DNA of 33,295 bases from Apostichopus parvimensis (GCA_000934455.1 KN885121.1:1-33295); one strand, 5' to 3'. Positions 13,801 to 21,346 are shown, counted from the first letter of the stretch. The notes: generated by a model from the sequence alone, not told the origin. Numbers and translations: made by a program.

Positions 13801-16800
13801 GCGGACGTCATTATCTGCGAACAAGATAAGAGCAATTGTAACAAACTTTTGTCCTTTTGGGGGGGGGGGGGGGGGGGGAGGGGGATTATGGATAGACCAG
13901 GAAGGTATCAGGTCACATAAAGACATCAACATTATGTTGCTTTCATTCAGCGTGTACAGTAGCAAACGAAAAGCATCGATGTCATTGGCATGTATGTAAC
14001 TTGAATTGAATTCTACACGTCTAGCCTAGGCGAGTGAGCCACTAGTAAAACAATATCGCAATACGCTAGCATAGGCCGACCCAAAGTGTAGGCTGTGGAT
14101 TCCCTGAAGTCTATAATAGGCATAGCATACAAGTTACAGAGTAGGCTAGGGGCCTACGATTAAGCTGGCATACGTACTCGTAGATTTGATATGAAACATC
14201 GACCTTTTATACTACATACTGTACTATGGATTAACTTTATTTTTTACTTTTCAGTTGAACATGAAAACCCTTACACGTGATCGTAAGTTCTTGGTCATTA
14301 TTCGAAATCAATCACATCTTGACAGACTGTTTTAAAGTGTGTACAACATCGCCACCCATGAATAGTTGTAACGTTCCTACATTGTCAATGAAATTACTAT
14401 ACATTCGTTATTGCTGGACCTGGAAATGTGTTCGTCCCATAGAATTTCTATGGTTTGTCCTCGTCGGCGTTTCGTCAATGGTTTGAAGGTGGTCGTATGT
14501 GACGTACAATATGGAACGCGATTTGGGTAACAGTAGGCATATTGCCGTTCTGTGCCTTGACTACAAACGAGATTTGTAATCATATCTTCCTCTACGTACA
14601 TTTCAGTCGGAAAAATATATGCAGGCCCATAGCTTCTTTCAAAATTATTGACGCCATATGTAACCTTATATATATCACGTGTCAAAAATGTCTTGTCCCT
14701 TTCGAAACTATACCGAGATGATATATTTAAAGGTCATTTACACAAGACTGCTATCCTCCATCAACCCAACTCATTGATTTCCCTCATCCTCTCTATTCCT
14801 TCACAATAGTAATTACAGGTACTCTTACATCTTTTAAGTTGAAAATGTGAATGTCTAAAAAACTTATGTAGAGCCCAAGAACCAGGTACAATGACACATA
14901 ACTGGACTAGCTGTAGTGAATTAATCCAGGTCATACAAAATTAAATGCATTGACAAATCCATGTTTAATATTTCATTATCTCCCGGCTCTAAGCAGGAAG
15001 TTGTAGCTCTATGCCCCAAGACTTAGGGTTGTTTATTAGCTGAATTATTGACAGTTGTATCTTCAGATACAGTGCTCAGGATTACCCTATGGCTCAGTTC
15101 TTTTTAGTTCTTAGATTTGCATTAATCAGTCATGTACATGTACACAATAAAATTGTGTTAAAAATTAAACAGTAATTTCCCAATTATTGAGTTTCTTCCA
15201 ATTTTACTGGAAGAATACTGTTTCTTCCGTCCTGAAAATACATGGTTTTTAACACGGTTTTTTCCACCTTGAAAGAACCTGGCGAATCCTGAGACTTTCA
15301 TGTTATCAACTTTTATTTTAAAATATAATAAAACTGTTAGCAAACTGCTTATCCACTAGAGAGCCTGTGTAAGANNNNNNNNNNNNNNNNNNNNNNNNNN
15401 NNNNNNNNNNNNNNNNNNNNNNNNAACTGTTAGCAAACTGCTTATCCACTAGAGAGCCTGTGTAAGAGAATGTGTAAAAGTAAGTTCGCCTGACGTTTCG
15501 ATCCTAGCAGGATCTTCTTCAAAGGCTAAATGACAAGTAACAGTAACAGAAGGTACAAAAACACACACAGAATGCAGCAGTTTTATTCTTGTGTTTCAGT
15601 TTTTCATTTCATTTTAATCATTTACTCATCCCGCTGCTTTCACCATGTCTCACCATTTTCCTTTGTGTCAGAAGCTCAGGAATCTTGCTTTCTTCTCTCC
15701 ATCCCTTGTCTACTAATCCCCTTACATATATCTCTTTGTGTTCACCATGCTCAATTAACTTGTCTGTATTCTGTGTGTTTTTGTACCGTATGTTACTGTT
15801 ACTTGTCATTTAGCCTTTGAAGAAGATCCTGCTAGGATCGAAACGTCAGGCCAACTTACTTTTAAACACAGCTTTTATTTTAATGTACAAGAGCAAAACA
15901 TGCAGTTTACCAAGGGCGTAGGATCCGGTGGGGCTGGGGGGCGCCAGCCCCCCAGTGAAAAATATGGTGGGGCGGAAGTATCATTCCGCCCCCCCCCCCC
16001 CCCCGTCAGAAAACCCCTTTTTCATTTCCAAATGAGAAAAAAATCTCATTTGGAGCACCAAATTGCATCTAAGGCCAGGTGAAAATGCAAAATTATTTAC
16101 AAAATGCATGAGTGGGTGTTGAAGTGTGCTATATTGCACCAAATTGCATCTGAGGCCACCTGGAAATGCAAAAAAATTCCAAAGGGGAGACCCCTCCCCC
16201 CGGCCGGCCATCAGTCTTCAGCCCCCCCCCCCCACTAAAAAGTACCTTCCTACGCCACTGCTGTTTACTATGGATTTCAACCCGGAAATCATTGCTTCGA
16301 AGCCTGTTCTAGCCATTAATATCTTTGCTCCTTTCTATTGTACATAATTTCCCAGTCAGTTTTTCGTTTTTCGTTTACTTATATGTTAAATTTGAGGGTT
16401 ATAAAGAAAACATAACCGACACACCTGTCGCGCGTTAATATAAATCGCTCTGTTTATGTCTATGAAGTTTGATGTGTTGGTTGATTTCTTAGAGTTACTA
16501 ATCGAGATAGGATAAAATATTAACATAATTGCACACACTGATGAGGAGCCAACGTTATCATTCATTTAGTCTTAAAGTAGCATTCCAGTGATTTATTTAT
16601 TTATATATATAAACAAAAATTATACGTATAAATTACGTATAGTACTGTATCAAAATTAATTTTGTTCTTCTACTTTTAACATGAAAAGACTTAAATATAT
16701 TAAGGTATATATACTTTAAGTCATAATTAAATGTACATGTACCGGCCGTAATGGAAGGAAAGTATAAAGCTATATAACAATAATAAATGAAACTTCTACC

Positions 16801-16887
16801 TGCACACTCGGTACACTGGCTGGTAAAGATCAACAGTAAAATTGAGAAACAGACTTCTTTGGCAGTTGCAGAGTGACGAAATCCCAT
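1684..16887 (-). CDS. Gene A: SRCR-WSC-CUB-(X-CCP)x2 secreted or surface receptor, 3' end outside window
   Basis: Ten exons can be joined from a signal-peptide exon (16887-16800) through 13814-13680, 13247-13059, 12146-11880, 10443-10117, 9390-9328, 8497-8027, 5126-4950, 3528-3046 and 1890-1684. Every internal exon has AG before it and GT after it, length divisible by three, and phase 1 at both ends, so the product stays open for about 800 residues. Domain order is signal peptide, SRCR, WSC, CUB, short Pro-rich linker, X2, sushi, X1, sushi. SRCR, CUB, WSC and sushi modules are known extracellular binding modules, and many animal scavenger or pattern-recognition receptors combine them; a recognition role is inferred. 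CCPa ends on a good donor (GTAAGT) with no stop, so the gene continues below position 1684. No transmembrane segment or terminal exon is visible. Intron positions were read by eye and lack transcript support. Confidence 0.85.
1891..3045 (-). other. Gene A intron between X1 and CCPa
   Basis: Aligns with gene B 27303-27831 except for about 340 bases (around 2115-2460) present only here and an inserted element at 2836-3016. Also contains a G-rich stretch near 2560-2600 (GAGGGGGCGGAGGGAGGGGC). No additional exon is visible. Confidence 0.6.
2836..3016 (-). mobile_element. Inserted half of an inverted-repeat element, absent from gene B
   Basis: This 181-base segment matches the reverse complement of the right half of the element at 15477-15862: the GTAAGTT.GCCTGACGTTTCG arm followed by GAACACAAAGAGATATATG and GGGGATTAGTAGACAAGGG. 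It is flanked by AAGATG (2830-2835 and 3017-3022), while the gene B site has a single copy (27803-27808 region). The insertion therefore has an empty-site counterpart and a 6-bp target duplication. Confidence 0.75.
3046..3528 (-). CDS. Gene A exon 9: X1 module, unnamed beta-rich extracellular domain
   Basis: This 161-residue phase 1-1 exon starts [15 protein letters not shown], contains [20 protein letters not shown], then [38 protein letters not shown], and ends [12 protein letters not shown]. As in X2 there are two cysteines, an LxxN-x(4)-xC box, an F-x-L-x-x-W strand, a [KE]G[DS]-x-[IL] turn, and a final hydrophobic strand before G. N-glycosylation sequons include NRT, NNS and NSS. The acceptor is TCCTGCAG and the donor CAAG|GTATGC. 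Function is unknown; a lectin-like beta sandwich is only a guess. Confidence 0.85.
3529..4949 (-). other. Gene A intron between CCPb and X1
   Basis: Highly similar to gene B 28312-29615 throughout, with no extra exon visible. It contains a short tandem repeat at 4538-4700 and a G-rich stretch near 4788-4850. Confidence 0.6.
4538..4700. repeat. 50-bp tandem repeat, about 3 copies
   Basis: Units of about 50 bases carry CTGGAAGGGTGCCA..., AGGTCCCTTCTATAGGCAAC and AACA. Gene B (29315-29382) has little more than one unit, so copy number changed after the duplication. Confidence 0.8.
4950..5126 (-). CDS. Gene A exon 8: sushi (CCP) module b
   Basis: A 59-residue phase 1-1 exon with a sushi pattern: four cysteines (RARCDDV, VEVVCDQ, SAICGSD, RQINC), [11 protein letters not shown] before the second, and CGSDGNFD before the last. 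The normally invariant Trp between cysteines 3 and 4 is Phe (GNFD), the same substitution as in CCPa. NSSS is a potential glycosylation site. The acceptor is TGCTTACAG and the donor A|GTAAGT. Sushi modules mediate protein-protein contacts in complement regulators and many invertebrate adhesion proteins. Confidence 0.9.
5127..5948 (-). other. Gene A intron between X2 and CCPb, unique part
   Basis: Aligns with gene B 29793-30637. Includes a short CT repeat (5417-5433) that is greatly expanded in gene B. No exon visible. Confidence 0.55.
5949..5978. repeat. Inverted repeat at edge of minisatellite
   Basis: GTACACTTTGTGA, four bases, then TCACAAAGTATAC. In gene B the same feature (30638-30667) is a perfect 13-bp palindrome with a 4-base spacer. 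The right arm is the TCACAAAGTGTAC part of the minisatellite unit. Confidence 0.75.
5966..7230. repeat. ~41-bp minisatellite, about 30 copies, in gene A intron
   Basis: The unit is about 41 bases: GATATATCACAAAGTGTACA plus GTAGTGCTATGCTGAGGCTRT. Shorter units lacking GCTGAGGCTAT occur. Higher-order blocks of alternating long and short units are seen near 6020-6430. Gene B has only about 7 units (30655-30945). A short inverted repeat sits at the low-coordinate edge. Confidence 0.92.
7231..7961. other. Intron segment present in gene A only
   Basis: No counterpart in gene B, where the minisatellite abuts the splice-donor repeats directly. It includes a 2-3 unit repeat (about 7595-7700; CTGTAGGAGAGATGTGTAGG). 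No convincing exon. Confidence 0.55.
7962..8026 (-). repeat. Partial duplicate of X2 exon end and donor (gene A)
   Basis: GGCTTCTTTTACAACAGAGA and GTTGAGTAGCAAGC repeat the end of the X2 exon (8027-8060) and the adjoining donor region. The extra donor-like site reads GTTAGA on the minus strand. The same unit is amplified in gene B. Confidence 0.8.
8027..8497 (-). CDS. Gene A exon 7: X2 module, unnamed beta-rich extracellular domain
   Basis: A single 157-residue phase 1-1 exon starts [11 protein letters not shown] and runs to VVIEARG. Visible features are a cysteine near the start, [14 protein letters not shown] with a second cysteine, alternating hydrophobics (FNLTLWRET), an [10 protein letters not shown] motif, and a C-terminal strand [11 protein letters not shown]. 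It has two predicted N-glycosylation sites (NRT, NLT). The layout matches X1 (3528-3046), so this is a repeated module. I recall similar unnamed stretches in invertebrate receptor-like proteins but cannot give a family name. The acceptor is ATTTCAG and the donor AGAG|GTAAGA. The exon end and donor have a partial duplicate just downstream (7962-8014). Confidence 0.85.
8498..9327 (-). other. Gene A intron between linker and X2
   Basis: Aligns over its length with gene B 31811-32622, with many substitutions and small indels. No exon or clear mobile element seen. Confidence 0.55.
9328..9390 (-). CDS. Gene A exon 6: 21-residue Pro-rich linker
   Basis: A 63-base exon encodes a short linker (core [20 protein letters not shown]) between CUB and X2. 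Strong splice signals flank it (CTCTTCCTAG acceptor, G|GTAAGA donor), both in phase 1. Its counterpart in gene B (32685-32623) is also exactly 63 bases and open, while the flanking intron is less similar, which supports it as a real micro-exon. It contains no cysteine and probably acts as a flexible spacer. Confidence 0.82.
9391..10116 (-). other. Gene A intron between CUB and linker
   Basis: Aligns with gene B 32686-33295. Contains C-rich tracts (9840-9860, 9957-9976) conserved in both copies. No exon visible. Confidence 0.55.
10117..10443 (-). CDS. Gene A exon 5: cysteine-free CUB domain
   Basis: This 109-residue exon contains [38 protein letters not shown], then [18 protein letters not shown] and WLRYSG. 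These match the CUB consensus (G.I.SPN.P..Y....C.W.I..... L.F..F.........D.L.I......... F.S......GF...Y). No cysteine occurs anywhere in the exon, although typical CUB domains have four and a subset two. The acidic residues used for calcium in many CUB domains are only partly recognisable. The acceptor is ATTTACAG and the donor G|GTAAAT. CUB is a beta-sandwich protein- or glycan-binding module. Confidence 0.9.
10544..10774. repeat. 47-bp tandem repeat, about 5 copies
   Basis: Units of about 47 bases containing TGCAGGTACCTCTTGCCTGC, AGATATATCGAGTTTGGG and TTCCTGTAC, in the intron upstream of the CUB exon. Frames through it are open on both strands but show no domain. Confidence 0.85.
10775..11224 (-). 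other. Gene A intron between WSC and CUB, unique part
   Basis: No recognisable exon, RNA gene or mobile element. Confidence 0.5.
11225..11776. repeat. 16/22-bp minisatellite rich in AGAGCAG
   Basis: Basic unit about 16 bases (TCAAGAGCAGTCACAT), interspersed with 22-base variants containing TAGCCATAC. Roughly 30 units across 550 bases, decaying toward the low-coordinate end. It lies about 100 bases past the WSC exon donor. Confidence 0.88.
11880..12146 (-). CDS. Gene A exon 4: WSC domain
   Basis: This 89-residue exon starts [11 protein letters not shown], continues [20 protein letters not shown], then [32 protein letters not shown] and IYSYY. The eight-cysteine pattern and the C..C.....C.G....CGG...IY ending identify a WSC domain, a putative carbohydrate-binding module first described in yeast stress sensors and also found in animal kremen and polycystin-1. 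The acceptor is TTTGTACAG and the donor is G|GTCAGT, a less common but acceptable +3/+4 context. The FG-x-E-YG-x-EC-x-C core is altered to [12 protein letters not shown]. Carbohydrate binding is inferred from the family. Confidence 0.9.
12147..13058 (-). other. Gene A intron between SRCR and WSC
   Basis: AT-rich, containing a perfect hairpin at 12918-12990 and a weak internal duplication (AACTAATNACATGAAGTACA near 12285 and 12420, followed by similar text). No exon visible. Confidence 0.55.
12918..12990. repeat. Perfect 31-bp inverted repeat with 11-base loop
   Basis: Left arm 12918-12948 begins CGAGACGACACTCAATG; right arm 12960-12990 is its exact reverse complement; loop 12949-12959. With one mismatch the stem extends four or more further pairs. 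It lies inside an intron and would fold in the gene A pre-mRNA. Confidence 0.9.
13059..13247 (-). CDS. Gene A exon 3: SRCR domain, second half
   Basis: This 63-residue exon starts [20 protein letters not shown] and includes [16 protein letters not shown] and [11 protein letters not shown], the C-terminal half of an SRCR domain (V.C.G.E..L.DC...C...V.C). With exon 2 the domain has six cysteines, the group A number. The acceptor is CCTTGCAG and the donor A|GTAAGT. SRCR domains bind polyanionic or microbial ligands in several animal receptors; the ligand here is unknown. The usual FG-x-G-x-GPIWLD motif is replaced by [11 protein letters not shown], a divergence in a stretch that is normally conserved. 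Confidence 0.92.
13248..13679 (-). other. Gene A intron between SRCR halves
   Basis: AT-rich with nothing recognisable. It splits the SRCR domain after CRQLG. Confidence 0.55.
13680..13814 (-). CDS. Gene A exon 2: SRCR domain, first half
   Basis: This 45-residue exon starts [20 protein letters not shown] and contains [21 protein letters not shown] followed by CRQLG. That is the hallmark N-terminal half of a scavenger receptor cysteine-rich domain (RLxGG..GxVEV...[19 protein letters not shown]). The acceptor is TTCGCAG and the donor is G|GTGAGA; the phase is 1 at both ends. The split after CRQLG matches known group A SRCR domains, which are encoded by two exons, whereas group B domains usually occupy one. 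It pairs with the exon at 13247-13059. Confidence 0.92.
13815..15331 (-). other. Gene A intron 1, proximal part
   Basis: Includes a homopolymer G run (13860-13878) and the possible decayed SRCR half at 14500-14650. Otherwise no feature recognised. Confidence 0.5.
14500..14650 (-). pseudogene. Possible degenerate SRCR second-half exon in gene A intron 1
   Basis: A minus-strand open stretch reads [34 protein letters not shown] and [13 protein letters not shown]. The C..G.E.....C spacing and the preceding hydrophobic-acidic segment resemble the C-terminal half of an SRCR domain. The expected GY start, aligned splice acceptor and final cysteine are missing, and no first-half exon is visible upstream. 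It may be a decayed extra SRCR unit or chance. Confidence 0.3.
15332..15467. other. Assembly gap (50 N) flanked by identical 43-bp sequences
   Basis: Positions 15375-15424 are N. The 43 bases before the gap (15332-15374) and after it (15425-15467) are identical, starting AACTGTTAGCAAACTGC. This is expected when two overlapping contig ends were not merged. Confidence 0.92.
15477..15862. mobile_element. ~385-bp element with ~95-bp terminal inverted repeats
   Basis: The left end (AGTAAGTTCGCCTGACGTTT...) and right end (...GAAACGTCAGGCCAACTTACT) are inverted copies for about 95 bases each, around a 190-base middle. The arms contain GATCCTGCTAGGATC, itself a short hairpin, followed by GAAACGTC. 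A half copy is at 2836-3016. No coding capacity. It could be a MITE or a terminal piece of a Penelope-type or related retroelement. Confidence 0.8.
15911..16260. mobile_element. 350-bp hAT-like MITE
   Basis: The left end CAAGGGCGTAGGATCC is the near-complement of the right end (GGTAC)CTTCCTACGCCACTG, reverse complement CAGTGGCGTAGGAAGG. Flanks are CAGTTTAC and CTGTTTAC, an 8-bp target duplication with one mismatch, the size made by hAT transposases. The interior has G/C homopolymers and repeated ACCAAATTGCATCT. A truncated relative is at 25463-25597. Confidence 0.82.
16261..16799 (-). other. Gene A intron 1, distal part
   Basis: AT-rich with nothing recognised between the MITE and the signal-peptide exon. 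Confidence 0.5.
16800..16887 (-). CDS. Gene A exon 1: signal peptide
   Basis: The ATG at 16887 opens 29 codons beginning [11 protein letters not shown] and followed by a hydrophobic core ([12 protein letters not shown]) and a small-residue/Cys stretch (QCTECA). This is the n-h-c layout of a secretory signal peptide. The exon ends GCA G and is followed by GTAGAAG, a phase 1 donor. Joining to the next recognisable exon (13814) completes a GAT codon and leads straight into the SRCR domain, as expected for a first exon. Another in-frame ATG lies upstream at 16956, but it would put about 23 polar and aromatic residues before the hydrophobic core, so the 16887 start is preferred. Cleavage probably falls near the TECA/D junction. 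Confidence 0.75.
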
Positions 16888-17006
16888 CGCTATCGTTTGA
16901 TAATATTTCAAAGTTAACATGAATCCGTAAATAAAGACACCGGTCAGTTGAGACACTTTCTGTTGCCTACCATTTGTAATATTTGCTCTTCAGTACCTAC
17001 GCACAG

Positions 17007-17012
17007 TTTATA
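17007..17012 (-). promoter_or_regulatory. Possible TATA box for gene A
   Basis: TATAAA on the minus strand lies about 120 bases upstream of the chosen start codon. This spacing would give a start site roughly 25-30 bases downstream and a leader of about 90 bases. Many animal promoters lack TATA boxes and this is a short motif in AT-rich DNA, so the call is weak. Confidence 0.3.
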
Positions 17013-18342
17013 GTCTACAGTATACTGTTTATGTGTATCGCAACGTAACTTGCTTCATTTAGCTATACAGCTGCACACAACCCATGCTTTATTAAGACTG
17101 CATTGTGAGTCACCTATTTCTGTTCGGTCAACCGTTTCAGATACGTTAGGTGGAGTAACCAGACGACCCTATACTGTGCATTTAACTGTTACTATTCTAT
17201 GGAAACCATTCAACCGCGACGGCAAACACCTATACAACCTATGTGCCTACGTTATAATAACGTGTGTGGAATAGAAGTCGATCCATATACCTTTTTTTTT
17301 TTTCTTTCAGTTAATCTTGCCGAATAAACAGTGTCCTTAACACCGCAGTTTTTCTGTGCTGCTTCAGATGATATTAAGCACAAAGTGTGTTTACATTGAA
17401 ATGAATAGAAGTCCGTAACCTTCATTCTCAAAAGGCATGTCACCACCAAAGAGGTGTTGATATGGAATATATCAATACCATGTACCATTCCGCAGTTCAT
17501 TAAGAGAATAAAAAAAAAATGGTTGGACTATGTTTAATTTGCTCATTAAGTAAATACAGTGCGATTTAATGAATCTGTAATCCTCCAAAGTTGAGGTTAT
17601 CGGTGTCAATCCAGTTCTAGAAAAAATAAGTTTTTTTTTTTCTCATTTTCAAATATGTAGTTATGTTCTCGTGGTTTTGAAAGAGTTTTCTGTTGACAAA
17701 CAATGTGAAACTAATATGAAAGAGAAATTAGTCCCGCCACTGCTATAGTTGAAAACCCAACCCAGTTACGGATGCTTGAATATAACCTATTTTGACTGGC
17801 GAAACCTTCAACTACTCCAAGAAGCTGGATCACAGAAGGGGGTAGTATGTGATGTCACCAGGCCATGGGCAAAAGCTCTTCCAAGGCTTTAGTTAGGCTC
17901 TTATAATGTTCATCGTTGAAAACTGAGAGGCCTACATTTGAAATGTTTTCTTAACTATCAAAGTTCTCGAGTTGTACTTAGAATTTCATCAAACTGTGAA
18001 TACATTATTGATAATTTATCAAGAAAAAACCAAACACATTTTACTCTGAGTTCCCTGAAGACATAATCAATTCTGCTGTTGCCAGATGCATTGACAAAAT
18101 ATCACATAATTTGAATTTTTTTTATTAAATTTGCGCTACAAAATGCTACGAGGATTTGGTTTTGCCTAAAGATACACAGAAATAGTTCAGCAATTTGACT
18201 AAGCAGTCAACTTTAGCCATCAGACAATCCTTTTAATTTCTCTAATTTGCAACTTAAACATTCCTTCCATACAAATGCTGTCCAAATATGTTGATTTCAT
18301 CATAAAATTTAATTTACTCTAAATGTAACAGAACGTATCGTG
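17013..18342. other. Intergenic, upstream of gene A
   Basis: No coding exon, RNA gene or clear repeat recognised. Open frames in it are short, and none shows a domain or codon pattern. Confidence 0.5.
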
Positions 18343-18580
18343 GATCTAGTTTTCTAGTTTTCGATGTTTCGACTTACTCGTTTTAAACTTTCGAATTTTG
18401 CGTTTCGACAACTTTATTTCGAGATACCGATGTTTCGACTTTATTGTTTTGAGATTTTGATGCTTTGATATTTCTATCTTTCAATTTTCTCGACCTTTTC
18501 GTTTTGGATTTTTTTCCAGACTTCGATGTTTCGACTATACTTTGTTTCGAGTTGTCGATGTTAGAGATTTCGACTTAACA
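18343..18580. repeat. Degenerate TTTCGA-rich tract
   Basis: GATGTTTCGACTT and close variants recur (near 18363, 18430, 18518, 18557), mixed with TTTCGAG and TTTTGAGAT words. A decayed satellite or a simple-sequence-derived tract; no exact period. Confidence 0.6.
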
Positions 18581-19979
18581 AGTGCAGACTACCATGCCGT
18601 AGCTGACTATACATGTGACTTGATTTGAGTGGTAAACGCATAAGCTATCTCAAAAAGTCCGAGAAAATTGTTCCCTTGTGCTGCATCCCGAACACAAATT
18701 CCATTATTTGAATGTATTTCAAAGAGCAATTTTCAGTTATAGCTTCCTTACATTTTCAACTACGAAAAAACATAAAAGCAGAAAGGTAATATTTGTGGAC
18801 ATTTTCACCAGGAAAGACGATTGTGTTGCTTTATGTGTCTGAGATTTCCATAGTAAAAGCGTGTTTTGATTTGATTTAGTGTAAGATCAAGGAATATATA
18901 GAATACCCAATTGTAATCAGGTTACTAAATGAGCATTTGGAGGGTATTATAGTAACTCGAATCATGCATTACAGGCTGATTTGTGAAAAGTTTGATTTAG
19001 AATTTTAACATTTCCTAAACATGTGTTATGTGATCCCTCGCTTGAGTTCCTTGTTCTCAACTTTCCTCTCCCTCTCTCTTTTAGTAAGTTACTTATTTTG
19101 TGCTGCATAATACTGAGAGATATCACATCGCATTATAGGCTGGTTTATTCTCCAGCTGCAACGAACGCATTATGTATTGACTGTTACATAATTGCAGGCT
19201 TAGATCATGTGCTGTATCTTTATTTATTTCTAGTCTAAGGGACTCGTGATCGATAAATATTCTGTGATTAACTACACAGTCAGTCTCGATATAACAGCGG
19301 CTGGAGTTGAGAGCAGGTTAGTTCAGTTAAGTAGTTTGGTTTTCGCGCCAAGGCTCAGCCCTGGCTGTCTTTCTTTAATATAGTATCGAAAAGAACCAAT
19401 ATTATCACGGCACTGCAATACTTTAAAAAGAGCTAACCGTATCTAATGCCAGATAGTTACCAAGTATTTAGAGAAAATTTGATTTCCAGCCATGTATAGA
19501 TTCAGATCATGTGTAAAAAAATGAATGACTCAACCAGAAATTTCATATATTTGGTCATTTTTACAGTGTAAAAGACAACTATGTTGTCATTTTGTTACAA
19601 TATATGTGGATGTCATAGTGACACTATAGCATCCGACACCTTTTTAATTGTTTTCCTATATTTAAGATCGTATCTCTGCCTTTTGGTTAAGATCATGTGT
19701 AGCACTATGTTCTCCTTTATAGGGGGAATCATGATACACACCTGACGATGATCACACAGTCACAGTCTCGATGCAAGAGGACTGTGATTGATAGAGGATC
19801 GGTCGTTTCGCTGTTTGGTTTTCGTGCCCTGGTTCTTTCTTGGGTGACTTTTCTTAAAAAGTACCTCTTAACATTGTTTACTATAATCCCAAATACCATC
19901 AATAGGTCATGTTAAGAGGTAAAATTATTTAGATCCACTGTATTTGAAAGATGTATCTCCATTATAACAAATAATCATT
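18581..19979. other. Intergenic, possible old diverged repeat pair
   Basis: Two related stretches occur at about 19260-19380 and 19750-19860, sharing ACACAGTCA.AGTCTCGAT and GTTTGGTTTTCG.GCC. No gene recognised. Confidence 0.45.
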
Positions 19980-20214
19980 TTAATACCGAAAAAGAAATAC
20001 AAATCCGAAGCACATGTGCCTCGATGATGTCATATTTATACTTAACCGAGTCTTCAGCATTGTGTGTGCAGGAACATGAAATCTGTGATATTTCTCAAAT
20101 AGAACAACATTTTCATTACTATATTGGTAAGTTGGTTGTGACACTGATATCTCTGTCATATTGACCAACAGTAATTGTTGGGTTTGGCTAGCTATTATCC
20201 CTGTGTGTATAGTT

Positions 20215-20372
20215 AAGGGCGTACTTGCACAGAGATGGAGCTCTAATAGGAGTTCATATGAGATATAAAGTTTCGGAAAAGAGCAAGTAAATTTAGGAAC
20301 GGGATTCAAACCAGTTACCTCTCGGTTACAAGCCCAGCGCTCTACCAGCTGAGTTATCCAGGCCATAACGTC
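20215..20372 (-). mobile_element. tRNA-derived SINE (tRNA-Thr-like head)
   Basis: The minus strand contains TAACTCAGCTGGTAGAGCGC (A box) and GGTTTGAATCC (B box), with an anticodon loop CTTGTAA (TGT, Thr) between them. The 3' acceptor strand and CCA are absent, and the sequence runs into CGTTCCTAAATTTACTTGC and a non-tRNA body. This is a SINE rather than a tRNA gene. The 3' end is uncertain. Confidence 0.72.
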
Positions 20373-20430
20373 ATGGTAAAGAGTTGCATTCAACTACCGT
20401 TAGGGCTGACGTCTGATGTTAATGCCCCCT

Positions 20431-20790
20431 GCTGCAGTGTAGACACCTTCCACTTTACAATCTCGCCAGGCTATAGACTGATGGCCTACATCTGCAGTGT
20501 AGACTCCTCCCACTTTACTATCTCGCCATGGCTATAGACTGATTGCCCACATCTGCAGTGTAGACTCCTCCCACTTTACTATCTCGCCGTGGCTATAGAC
20601 TGATTGCCCACATCTGCAGTGTAGACTCCTCCCACTTTACTATCTCGGCAGGCCATAGACTGATGGCCCACATCTGCAGTGTAGACTCCTCCTACTTTAC
20701 TATCTCGCCGTGGGTATAGACTGATGGCCCACATCTGCAGTGTAGACTCCTCCCACTTTACTATCTCGACATGGCTATAGACTGATGGCC
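20431..20790. repeat. 61-bp tandem repeat, about 6 copies
   Basis: The unit is 61 bases: CTGCAGTGTAGACTCCTCCC, ACTTTACTATCTCGCCGTGG, CTATAGACTGATGGCCCACA plus T. Copies are well matched in the middle and diverged at both ends. The SINE is immediately upstream. Confidence 0.92.
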
Positions 20791-21346
20791 TCAAGTTTGA
20801 TCACCGTTTTGTCGCCATACGGCAGCAGAGGAAAATCCTCTGAGAGGTGGGAGCTCACAATGTGTGATTCATGTTTACCTATCGGTGAAATAAAGTCGTA
20901 GCGCTCAAGCCAGTAAAGATAAAGTTTACATAATTTTATGGAGTTTCCGGGCAAATAAACAGGAGTTATAGAATCCGGTTCGCAGCCCATCAAGACGACA
21001 CTTGATAGGGTTATGAAGCACGTACTAAAATTTCGAATACCTTAATTTTAAAGTTATGACTTCCTCTTGAGGACCACGCAAATACAACTTATGAAAATGT
21101 TTGAGTCAATCTCAAATTCATGTAGTGAAGAGAAAATAACAATTCCAAACGTTTTACTTACACTATACTGAGAATGCAACGTCTTGTATAACGATATGAT
21201 AAGATTTAAAGAAAAAAGATTGATCAAAAGACGAGATTCAGAATTATTATAGAAGATTGATGTACCCACTCGAATTTATATGTTTGGTGTTATTGTAACA
21301 AATGTGTAATGAGTAACTGGTTAAATATTTCAAGTGCTAATATTGC
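20791..21346. other. Intergenic, nothing recognised
   Basis: AT-rich sequence with no exon, RNA gene or repeat that I can support. Confidence 0.5.

Noticed and set aside
15530..15820. Serine/cysteine-rich open frames on both strands around 15.6 kb
   Set aside because: They lie within the inverted-repeat element and show no domain or splice signals.
16633..16956. 107-residue single-exon protein starting at 16956
   Set aside because: Only the part from ATG 16887 to the GT donor at 16799 looks coding (signal peptide). The rest reads into the intron.
20291..20363. Functional tRNA-Thr gene on the minus strand
   Set aside because: A and B boxes are present, but the acceptor stem is not closed and the sequence continues into a SINE body.
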